DNA of 64,000 bases, taken from Lycium barbarum. Taxonomy: Eukaryota > Streptophyta > Magnoliopsida > Solanales > Solanaceae. The position numbers and the translations under genes are program-made. The DNA lies in NCBI RefSeq assembly GCF_019175385.1, contig NC_083337.1, forward strand, positions 42,446,938 to 42,510,937. Direction: 5' to 3'. This document shows, one piece after another, positions 36,731 through 46,233 of this stretch; within the stretch, counting starts at the first letter, position 1; each line of letters starts with the position of its first letter. The notes below the pieces were generated by a model. It searched no databases. It worked only from the letters and a program-made list of their open reading frames with translations, and was not told the origin of the DNA.

Positions 36731-38042
36731 ATGCCTGTAAAGAGAAAGGCTACGGCAGCCCAAAAGGGCAAGACGGTGGCAGGAAAGTGGGCTGAAAGAG
36801 CACCGCTACCGGTAGTAGAGGAAAGTGAGTCTCAGAGTGCGGCTCAATCTCAGTCTTCCCGTTCAGTACCTATATTAGAGGAGTGTGAGGGAGCCTCAGC
36901 CCCAACCCCAGCACCTCCAGCTCCCCCACTAGATGCTTCAGGCCAAGATGTGAAGGAGGCCATACATTTGTGTACCCAGTTAGTTGCTGCTCAGACTCAG
37001 CGGCAAAGTATAGGGCAAGGTGACAGGGCTGTTAGTGCAAGGGCCCGTGACTTCATCACTTTGAACCATCCAGAATTCTTTAGGTCAAAGCCAGAGGAGG
37101 ACCTTCAGGACTTGATTGATGGTATGTTGAGGACGCTTCGATTGATACATGCTTCGGACACCGAGTCAGTGGAGTTAGCGTCGCATAGATTGAGAGATGT
37201 ATCGATCCAATGGTATACGGTTTGGATGACTTCACGGGGAGCCAATGCACCTCCCCCGGTATGGAAAAAGTTTGTTGATGCTTTGCTCCGACACTATATG
37301 CCTCCAGAAGTTCAGCGAGCTAGGGCCGATAAATTCTTAAATTTGAGGCAAGGTAGCATGAGTGCTCTAGAGTATAGCCTCCGCTTCAATTCTTTGGCTA
37401 GGTATGCTTCAGCCATGGTAGCGGATATGGGTGACCGAGTGCACCAATTTGTAAAAGGCCTAGGGCCACATTTGATGGATAGATGTTTGACCGCATCCCT
37501 TCAGGACAATATGGATATTGCACGCATTCAGGCTCATGCTCACAACTTAGAAGAAAGTTTACAATAGCAGAGAAGTGAACGCGAGCAGGATAGGGGTCAT
37601 AGCAAGAGGGCCAGATCTTCAGGTCCGATGAGTGAGTTCAGTGGCGGGCACAGGCAGCAGATGTCCAGGCACTCAGGCTATTCTATGACTGGTGCGCCCC
37701 CACGATTTTCAGGCTAGAGATTCAACAGATCTACTCGTTCCGGGCCGAGTCAGAGTTATTCGGGGTCTCAGTTTAGAGATGATTCGGGTCAGGCAAGGCC
37801 ACCCGCACTACGATGTTCCCAGTGTGGGAAGTTGCATTGGGGTCGATGCCGAATGGGCTCAGATGTTTGCTATTCATGTGGTCGACCAGACCATATTATG
37901 CGTGATTACCCCTCAGTTCATGGTAGAGGTAGGACCCAGCCTTCAGGGTCAGTAGCCGGATCTTCAGCATCTGTACGCCCTATGGAGCCAAGTTCACATG
38001 GGCTAGTCGGCCATAGTAGAGGCAGAGAGAGTTCCCAGTTCT
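36731..38042 (+). pseudogene. Gag of element A, broken by stops
   Basis: The start ATG at 36731 (MPVKRKATAAQKGKTVAG) lies about 200 bp after the LTR. One frame runs to 38042 with two in-frame TAG stops (about 37565 and 37716). The gag core appears as DLIDGMLRTLRLIHASDTES, WKKFVDALLRHYMPPEV and KFLNLRQGSMSALEYSLRFN. The zinc-knuckle region near 37815-37910 reads CSQCGKLHWGRC and CYSCGRPDHIMRDYP, with the last Cys of the second knuckle changed to Tyr. A one-base shift separates gag from protease at about 38043. It would package RNA in the virus-like particle if intact. Confidence 0.83.
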
Positions 38043-38590
38043 AGCGGTCCTCAGCACCGTGTTTATGCTTTGGCTGGACGCCAAGATCTCGAGTCTTCTC
38101 CTGACGTGGTCACATGTATATTATCGGTATTCTCTCATGATGTATATGCTTTGATTGATCCGGGATCCACATTGTCATATGTTACTCCATATATTGCGGG
38201 TCGATTTAGGGTCGAACCAGAGTCGATCAAACCTTTTGAGGTGTCTACACCCGTTGGTGAATCGGTAATAGCTAGCCGAGTATATAGAAATTGCATAGTT
38301 TTGATTTGTGACCGCCGTACTATAGTTGACTTGCATGAGATAATATGGTAGACTTTGATGTCATTATGGGCATGGATTGGTTGGCCTCTTGCTATGCCAA
38401 TGTTGATTGTAGAATGAAGATGGTTCGTTTCCAATTTCCGGGAGAACCAGTCTTAGAATGGAAAGGGAATACGGCGCCACCAAAGGGTAGGTTTATTTCC
38501 TATCTAAAGGCAAGGAAAATGATCACGAAAGGATGTATCTATCATCTAGTTCGGGTTCAAGATGTAGAAGCTGAATCGCTAACTCTTTAG
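38043..38590 (+). pseudogene. Aspartic protease domain of element A
   Basis: The first frame carries VYALAGRQDLESSPDVVT, the active-site region ALIDPGSTLSYVTPY and VSTPVGESVIASRVYRNC. A one-base shift near 38340 moves the reading to the frame with MVDFDVIMGMDWLASCYANV, which ends at a TAG at 38588. It closely resembles the protease of element H. Confidence 0.82.
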
Positions 38591-39434
38591 ACAGTTCTGT
38601 AGTAAACGAATTTCCGGATGTGTTCCCGGAAGAGCTTCCAGGCCTTCCTCCTGAGTGGGAGATTGATTTCGCAATTGATGTTTTGCCGGGCACCAAGCCC
38701 ATATCTATTCCTCCTTATAGAATGGCTCCCGCAGAATTGAAAGAGTTGAAGGAGCAATTGAAGGACTTGCTTGAGAAAGACTTTATTAGGCCTAGTTCAT
38801 CCCCGTGGGGAGCACCCGTATTGTTTGTCCGAAAGAAATATGGCTCCTTGAGAATGTGCATTGATTACCGGCAATTGAATAAGGTGACAATTAAGAACAA
38901 GTATCCTCTTCCGAGGATTGATGACTTATTTGATCAATTGCAAGGTGCCAAATGGTTTTCAAAGATTGATTTGAGGTCCGGGTATCATCAAGTGAGAGTT
39001 AGGGAGAAAGATATCCCTAAGACAGCCTTTAGAACAAGATATGGTCATTTTGAGTTCCGGGTGATGTCATTTAGGCTAACTAATGCGCCGGCGGCATTTA
39101 TGGTTCTGATGAATAATGTGTTCAGGCCTTTTCTGGATTTATTTGTGATCATATTTATTGACGACATCTTGGTATATTCTAGATCCGAGGCAGAACATGC
39201 GAATCATTGTGTACTGTCCTCGGAGTCCTTCGAACTCGAGAGTTGTTCGCAAAGTTTTCCAAAAAATGCGAGTTTTGGTTGAACTCAGTGGCATTTCTGG
39301 GGCATATTGTGGCAGCCGATGGTGTTCGAGTGGATAGTCAAAAGATTGAGGCCGTGAAGACTTGGCCAAGGCCCACAACTCCTACGGAGGTTCGTAGCTT
39401 TCTGGGCTTAGCAGGTTATTACAGGAGATTTTTT
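38591..39434 (+). pseudogene. Reverse transcriptase of element A, cut at a chimeric junction
   Basis: An open frame of 220 codons gives most of the [80 protein letters not shown], and the active-site loop [21 protein letters not shown] frameshift near 39200 continues in the frame [40 protein letters not shown] and [13 protein letters not shown]. At that point the sequence changes to a second gag zinc-knuckle region. RNase H and integrase are missing. Confidence 0.85.
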
Positions 39435-39788
39435 GATCATTGCAGGAGGCGCCACCCCGGCGAGTGTTATCGTGCCACTGGTGCCTGCTATTCTTGTGGC
39501 CAACAAGGCCATACGATGAGAGAGTGTCCATATAGGGGTGGTCCAGGTGGTTCAACCCAGCCTACTGGGTCAGTTGCTGGCTCATCCCCTCCTTTGGCAG
39601 CCATACGCTCCACGGGGCGAGGGGCCCCAGCACCAGCACCAGCACCAGCGCCAGCGAGTCGTGGCAGGGGTCGCGGTGCAGTTTCGGGTTACAGCGGTCC
39701 TTCGAACCGCGTATTTGCTTTGACCGGCCGGCAGGACCCAGGAGCGTCTTCCAGTGCACACCCAGGTATGCTACTAATCTCTTTTTGA
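39435..39788 (+). pseudogene. Gag C-terminal fragment of element B
   Basis: In the frame continuing from the RT of A the sequence reads [20 protein letters not shown] then TMRECP, a CCHC knuckle with all four ligands. An Ala-Pro repeat ([12 protein letters not shown]), an Arg-Gly run ([12 protein letters not shown]) and [16 protein letters not shown] follow before a stop. In related elements the last phrase marks the gag-protease boundary. The first Cys pair of the preceding knuckle lies exactly at the junction. Confidence 0.78.
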
Positions 39789-40059
39789 GGGATGTGTGTA
39801 TGAACAAGTCCGTATCTCATTACGTCATATGATTTCCTTCTTCTGGGTACTAGTAGGGGTAAGGTAATGTCTAACTCGATAGACACCGAGAGTTCGGAAG
39901 GGCGATATGATAATTGTACGGTTTAGCCCGGGGTGGGACCCACTACGAGAATTTTCCGAAAATGTACCAAGATCCCGATTTGCCCTAAATCACGTGACAA
40001 AGGTCGTGCGGGGCGGTCGACAAAATTATACTAGCCGTAACGTATCAAAACGCATGAAA

Positions 40060-40122
40060 ATTTCGAGGTTAAGCGTGCTAAGGCTAGAGTAATTCTGGGA
40101 TGGGTGACCCCCCTGGGAAGGA
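40060..40122 (+). ncRNA. 5S rRNA-derived segment with pol III internal control region
   Basis: The 3' half of plant 5S rRNA is recognisable from general knowledge of the gene: GGTTAAGCGTGCTAAGGC (A-box and intermediate element), then TAGAGTAATTCTGGGATGGG and TGACCCCCCTGGGAAG (C-box). It is followed at once by GATGCAG and a 13-nt A run (40128-40139). The 5' half of 5S is absent. This could be a 5S-derived SINE (SINE3 type) with its poly(A), or a 5S segment fixed in the element, as in Cassandra-type elements, though those carry it in the LTR. Whether it is transcribed is unknown. Confidence 0.75.
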
Positions 40123-40229
40123 TGCAGAAAAAAAAAAAACACCTGTGGTATAATTGTCGGGATTAATAATGAAATATCGATAAGGGAAATTTTCATAAAC
40201 CACTGGACCCTTAATAAGAGTGGTTCGAT

Positions 40230-40640
40230 TCTGATCAAAACTCTGTTTGTTATACTTCTGCATTTCTGATTCTGAGTACGTTTCTGTTTGGCATACCTCT
40301 GTACGATTGACTCTGATTACGAATCTGTCTGACACGCCTCTGTATGTCTGACTCTGGATATGAATCCGTCTGATATGCCTCTGTACGTCTGATTTTGATC
40401 ACGCGTCTGTCTGATACATCTTCGTATGTCTGACTCTGATGCGAATCTGTCCGCTACATTTCTGTATGTCTGATTCTGACTACGAATCCGTCCGATAAAT
40501 CTCTGTATGTCTGGCTCTGGTCTCAGATCTGTCTGATACACTCCCATACATCTGATTTTGATTACGAATTTGTCCGCCATAATTTAGCACGTTTACCTCC
40601 GACTACGAAATTGTCCGATACGCTCCTATGCGTCCGATTC
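40230..40640. repeat. ~60-bp TCTG-rich tandem array in B internal region
   Basis: About seven degenerate units combine GATTACGAATCTGTCTGA, TACGCCTCTGTATGTCTGA and CTCTGAT-type blocks. A minus-strand open frame through the array is a translation of the repeat. Similar TCTGTCTGTCCG wording recurs in the LTR of B. Confidence 0.85.
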
Positions 40641-40940
40641 CAGTTCTGAATCTGTTTGGTATGACAAAGGAATGATAATGTGGTAAGGGACCGAGGCGCG
40701 TAACAAGAAGTGATGTTGATTAGGATGTCTGAAAAACATTCATCGGTTACGAGAATATAGTTTATGGTCCGGTGATTATGTAGGGTATGAGAAAATACAT
40801 TATGATGGCATTTGAATCAGTAACGCGAAGAATTACCCCATCATGTTGGTAAAGAATCCATATTCGAAAGTCAACAAAGGACAATTATAAAAAAAAAAGG
40901 AACCATCCCGAAGTAATATGAAGCCCCATGAGGTCAATTT

Positions 40941-40976
40941 AACATTCGAGGACGAATGTTTTAAAGGGGGGGAGGA
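40941..40976 (+). promoter_or_regulatory. Palindrome and polypurine tract of element B
   Basis: The perfect palindromic arms AACATTCG and CGAATGTT around AGGA (40941-40960) precede AAAGGGGGGGAGGA (ending 40976), which abuts the LTR start TGTTACATCC. Confidence 0.9.
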
Positions 40977-42976
40977 TGTTACATCCGGCATTTTTGCTTA
41001 TTCAAAAATTCGAAATAATTTGACTTGTAATGAATAAGGCAATATTTGGACCCTACTTGGACCTTACTTGGGATGAATGTGTCGGCTATGAATACGTTGG
41101 TGTGGAATTACGAAAGGAGGCCAAGGGCAAAAATTGGAATTTTAGAAATTTGCTCCATGAATTACAATTAATTAGCCAACAATTGGGCTCAAAAAAAAAA
41201 ATAATAAGGCCCAAAAGGGAAGGCCCAACCGGCCATACAAGGACCCAAAAATTGTAATTTTGGTGTAATACTACTAAGTGCAAGGTCCTCTACAAGGTGG
41301 TATAAGTATCTTGGCAAGAAAGTGATTTTTGTAGCAAGTGAAGAACTTGAAGGAAAGGTAAGAATCAATTCATTTTCTTATGTTATGATGTTTGGTTGAT
41401 GTTGTGATATGTAGAAATGAGTAGAGTTTACGAAAATATGGAAGTTTGCAAAGTGGGTGTGTTTGTATGAAAGTGGCCGTGTATGTATGTTAATTTATGG
41501 ATATAATGAGTTGAATTTTTATGTTGTAATCTAGTTGTGGTTATGGTGGAATTTGTATTGGAATTGAAAGTTGAAAGAATTTAGTGGAAGTTGGAAAAGT
41601 AAGGTGTGGCCGTGTGGTATTATGTTGATTATGGAATGTGAACTAAATTTTGTTAGTATGTTAATTGTGTTAATTGTGAAGTGAATGAAAGAGTAATGGT
41701 TTTTGTTGTTATGGAAAAATGGTTATTAAGTTGTAGTAGGAAAACATGCAAGTTTATTATAATTATGTAAATGTGGAAGTGAAAGTAGGAAGATGTGAAT
41801 TATGGTTATCATTGATGAAGTTGGAAGGTAAGAATATGTTATGGATGTTTATACTAAAAGATTGGAAGTTGTGTGTGAAATATGCCCTTGGTAGGAAACT
41901 TGTATATTGCGTATATCTTATGTATATCTTGTGAAAATGGTATGATATGCCTCCGAAATATGTTGTAATGATCTTGATAAGTGTTGAATATGAAAATGGT
42001 AGGGTTGGTTTGGAAGTGTAAGGTTGAAATGAGAGATGTTTCGTTATGTCGGAAAGATGGCTAGTTATGCCATACCTTGTATTTTGTGATATATGTTGTT
42101 GTCATTGATGTTGTTTCTGGGTTGCTGTGTTGATATATTAAGCCGAGCTAAGTCTCGGGGAGGATATATATATAGGGGAAATGCTGCCGAAATTTCGGTA
42201 GGCAAGTATGTAACAAGTTTGGATTATTGAAAAGTTTGAAATTAACAATTGGTAAACTTGACCATTTCTAGATTTTTGACGAGATTGGAGTGGAAGCCAA
42301 GCGAGCGTAAGGCGCAATCGAGGTATGTAAGGCCTTTCCCTTTATTCTTAGGCATGTTCTGGATGTGATAGGCTCGACCTCGAGCCTTAAGTACGACTCC
42401 GTTCCTCGGAATTCGAGACGGAAATCCGCTCCAATTCCTTCAGTACAATTGAAACCCTTTTCTTATAAAATGCCTTCAAAGTGAACTTTTGCACGAAACC
42501 TTCCCAAATGGAGTCGGAACACTTCCAGATGATTATGGATGACCTCATAAGGTATACTATCGGTAATTTACATATGTCGCTTCGAGTTGACCCGAGGCGG
42601 GCCCACGAGGCCCGATACCTTCTGTATGATCTTAATTACCTTAATTCTGTCCGATTTTCTCAGAAAACATCTGGACTACTATTTTGATTACATTATGACT
42701 GTTTTTATACAAATCTTATAAAATAACTCTTGACATCTGGAAATCTGGTCCTGGTTATAATCTGTCGTGTCTCCCCAAGTGACGTGTAGGCACGTACCTT
42801 GAAAACTATCCGAATACTTGGTTCGATCGGCCAGTTGGCCTACTTCTGTTCTGTTGAGTCTGTATGTATGTGGTTCCTCATTAATCAGTTCGTGCACATG
42901 TTATGATTCCTTTCACCGGGTCCCGGGCCGGTACGTATTTCGTGCGGTGGGCCGCCGAGCCCCATATGTGAATTCC

Positions 42977-43100
42977 GAAGTATGATGTGTCCGGTTCCGG
43001 GGTACTGTGTTATATGTCCGTCCCCGGTTACCGAGGATATATTACGAAGTATGATGTGTCCGGGCTCGGGGTGCTGTGTTATCTGTCCGCCCCCGGGTAC
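42977..43100. repeat. ~67-bp direct repeat, two copies
   Basis: Both copies start CGAAGTATGATGTGTCCGG and continue through a GGGGTnCTGTGTTATnTGTC block to a TACCG motif. Confidence 0.85.
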
Positions 43101-43207
43101 CGTGGTTATGTTATGATGAGTGACGGAGATCGGAGAAGAATTTCTGATATCTGACGTGTGGTGGTGCCAACGGCAGGAGTGGTGACCACGTTCTTGTACC
43201 CTATATG

Positions 43208-43520
43208 TGATTTTGTCTGTCTGTATGATTTATGATTCTGTCTGTCCGTCTGGATTATCTGTCCGACTAGTTATGATTCTGTCTGTCCGTCCGGATTATC
43301 TGTCTGACTGGTTGTGATTCTGTCTGTCCGTCCGGATTATATGCCCGACGGGTTACGATTCCATCTGTCCGTCTGGATTATCTGACCGACGGGTTTCTAT
43401 TCCGTATGTCCGTATGGATCCCGATTCTGTATGTCCGCATGGACTCTGATTCTGTCTGTCTGGACTATGATCCTGTCCGTTTGTCGGGACTATGACTCTG
43501 TCCGTCCGGCTTATGAGCCT
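43208..43520. repeat. 41-bp tandem array in LTR of B
   Basis: At least four full units of the form TGATTCTGTCTGTCCGTC, TGGATTATCTG, TCCGACTGGTTA are followed by shorter decayed units. Confidence 0.9.
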
Positions 43521-44081
43521 ATCTATTATATTTCTGTGCTTCCGGTCCAGATCATGATTATGTTTGATATATTTCTGCTTTACATACTCGGTACATTTTT
43601 TGTACTGACCCCCGGTTCTTCGGGGGCTGCGTTACATGCCCGCAGGTACAGGCGCACTTGGTGATACGCCGCCAGTCTAGGGCTCGGATTCTGCTATCCT
43701 GAAGAGCTCCTTCGATCCGGAGCAAATACTTTTGGTATATATATCTTCTGTTATCTGTAGACTCTGTATGTATGGTATTTTGGGGTACGGCGGGGCCCTG
43801 TCCCGTCATATGATTCTGTATGTCTGTAGAGGCCTGTAGATAGATGTGTGGGTTACGGGTTTCGTCTGTATGTTAGCCTTATCGGCTTATCTGTAAATGT
43901 CTGCATGTTCAGGTATATACATATATATGTTCGTGCACGTGCCGTATCTGTATCAGCCTGATTCTGTAAACATCTTTTTTAAAAAAAAAAAAAATCTGAG
44001 TGGTACGGAATTCGGTCAAGTAGGTATGTACGGGTACCCAGTTAGGGTACCAGTCGCGGCCCACGGGGTTGGGTCGTGACA

Positions 44082-44448
44082 AGGAATTCCTGCTGGTACT
44101 ATTGCACACGGGGTAGGACACTTTCTATCTCCAAAACTCGGGCTCAGGTCTCGATTCCCAAGGCATACTCAACTAGGAAATCATAAGTTCTACCACTACG
44201 AAGACGAGGAGTGTAACATGATCAATTGCTTCCTCAAAAGCATCTTCAACATCAACATCCACGAAGGTATTAGAACATAAAGTTTCAGTAAGAGTGTGAT
44301 CAACATGATCAAATTGAAATATTTATAGTTAAATTGCTTCTAAAAAGAAATGTGTTATTCTTTTTTATCACAGACTAAAGATGAAAAATGAAAGAGAGTC
44401 GCGTAAAATAAAATCTAAAGAATATAGAGGTTGGAGAAAATATATTAA
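44082..44448. other. Unassigned spacer
   Basis: I recognise no gene, repeat or element end in this stretch between the LTR of B and the TIR element. Confidence 0.5.
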
Positions 44449-45680
44449 GGGTCATTTTGGAAAACCACCTGGTAAATGGAATTGGCGTAATTACTAGGGT
44501 AGGAATTACACAGCCTAATAATTACTCAATATAGTAATTTCGAGGACCTGTTTGTTTGTCATAACATAATTACAGTGTAATTACAAGCATATTGTTTGGT
44601 TGTACATGTGTAATTACACAGTTAGATTAGTTTAAAAATAAAAATCAATACTTGAAAAATATGTGCCTTTAAAGATGATATACTAAAATAGGTATTTAAG
44701 ATACATATTGTTTCTTGAAAATATATTAATAATCACATATTTGTAAATAATATTGCAAAATTAATTGTGTATTTTCAAATTAATAATGTTTTAATCTAAT
44801 TAATTATAAAAATTAAAAATACACATTTCGTAAGAACATCATTGGCTGGATGTTTGATAAAAAGATTAATATTTATACATATAATATCATAACATTATTT
44901 AAATGTTTGACAAAAAAATAATCTATCAATTTTAAGTGGAAAATGAGCAACATGGAATGTAAAACAACAAGTGAATAGTACTCAAGCAAATAAATTGAAA
45001 TCGAAAATATAATCTAAATTCAAAATAAAATAAAAAAATTTAACATGATACTTTTATGTCAAATTCCAACATAACATAAAATAAGTTCCAACATAACTTA
45101 AGTAAATATAATTCAAAAGAAAGTGAAAACATTTATAGATCTATAACCTCATTTAACAACAGAATTCTACTTTAGTAACATCACTCGTTATATGTCAAAT
45201 TTGTGAATGACTCATTCTTTCTAATATTAGGAAGTGTAATTTCAAAAACTAGAATAATAACTGAGTTACGCTAAATGAAGAAAATAAGGAAAAAAATACG
45301 AGCAATTGCATGGAATCACAAGAAGTAAATGTTGGAAATGAGAAGAAAGAAATTAAAGATAAATAATATAACCAAATATTTTTAAAATAAAAATAATTTA
45401 AAAAGTAAAAACAAAAAAGAAATAAAAATAATAGAAATAAAAAATAAATTAAGAAGAAGGAAATTTAAAAAAGAAATAAAAGATTATCTCTATAATTACT
45501 GGGTGTAATTGCACCTAATTCTCAACCTCTCTTAAGAATTGAAGAGTGTAATTACCCCTCCCCATTTCACCGAACTACATGCTGACCATGTAATTGCTTG
45601 ACCTGACAAACATGCTAAAATGTATAATTACATCCAATTACACTCAATTTCAATTACAGAGTGAGTTTCCAAAGTGGCCC
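44449..45680. mobile_element. Probable non-autonomous DNA transposon
   Basis: The left end GGGTCATTTTGGAAAACCAC matches the reverse complement of the right end, GGGCCACTTTGGAAACTCAC, at 16 of 20 positions. Subterminal GTAATTAC-type motifs are frequent at both ends. The 1.2-kb interior is AT-rich with no transposase. No clear target duplication was found, so superfamily (possibly hAT-like) is undecided. Confidence 0.5.
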
Positions 45681-46050
45681 GAAGTAAATAATACAATTTA
45701 TCTACTTGCGCCCTTGCATGCAAACCTTTCCACATTTTAAATCTTTTATTTTTAATGAATAAATAAATAATAAATTTCAAATATGTCAGCATCAATACAG
45801 CTTAATCACATAAGGCTTAAACTCAACTCTTTCATCTCGTGAGAGAGACATAATTTCTGTCTCCAACCAAATCACGCTTTTTTGCTCCTTCAATTCATGC
45901 CTAAAAAAAAGTTGTTTTTTTGCTTCCAACACATTGCTTTGTCACCATGCTCTGTCCTTTTCTCTAATAATGGACATTTTTTACTCAATCTTTTCTCTTC
46001 TTTCCTCAAGTAATATCACAACTAGCTGTTTAAATACCATAGCTACACTC

Positions 46051-46058
46051 TATAAATA
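46051..46058 (+). promoter_or_regulatory. TATA box of the NPF7-type gene
   Basis: TATAAATA lies 183 bp upstream of the proposed ATG, in TCTATAAATACC, a classical plant context. It implies transcription starting about 30 bp downstream and a 5' leader of about 150 nt. Confidence 0.7.
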
Positions 46059-46233
46059 CCTCAACATTACTTCCATAGCTTCCACTACCAAAAAACAGAA
46101 AAAATATTTTCTCCTCTTCTCCTCCCAATAAACTTTACATTTTTGAGGAAATTAAATTTTCTCTCATATTGTTTCCCTCTAAACTTCACCTTACAGAAAA
46201 TTTTCAGTGCAACTATCTGGTACAAAGAACCAA

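Larger units (their letters stand above)
34477..39434 (+). mobile_element. Ty3/gypsy element A, truncated in pol
   Basis: The 5' LTR (34477-36520), primer site, gag, protease and RT follow in order. The sequence stops after the RT connection motif GLAGYYRRF and is joined to element B. RNase H, integrase and 3' LTR are absent. The 5' flank GTATC (34472-34476) has no matching copy after B, which supports A and B being separate insertions. A is inserted in element C. Confidence 0.85.
39435..44081 (+). mobile_element. Gypsy-type element B, 5'-deleted, gag fragment to 3' LTR
   Basis: B starts inside a gag zinc knuckle fused to the RT of A. It continues through about 1.2 kb with no pol genes, includes a 5S-rRNA-like segment and tandem repeats, and reaches a polypurine tract and a complete 3' LTR (40977-44081). 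Its LTR is different from that of A. The absence of pol between gag and the polypurine tract suggests a non-autonomous element, though a deletion could give the same picture. The base flank after B is AGGAA. Confidence 0.78.
40977..44081 (+). repeat. 3' LTR of element B
   Basis: The 3105-bp LTR starts TGTTACATCCGG after the polypurine tract and ends GGGTCGTGACA. It includes two roughly 67-bp repeats (about 42977-43100), a 41-bp array (43208-43520), and a module with CATACTCGGTACATTTTTTG and GCCCGCAGGTACAGG near 43580-43650 shared with other LTRs. It carries no coding sequence. Confidence 0.85.

Noticed and set aside
40317..40580. Minus-strand open frame with repeated peptide
   Set aside because: It is simply the translation of the roughly 60-bp tandem array in element B.
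34477..44081. A to B as one complete element with its own two LTRs
   Set aside because: The two LTRs belong to different families and lengths (2044 and 3105 bp), and the flanking five bases GTATC and AGGAA do not match.
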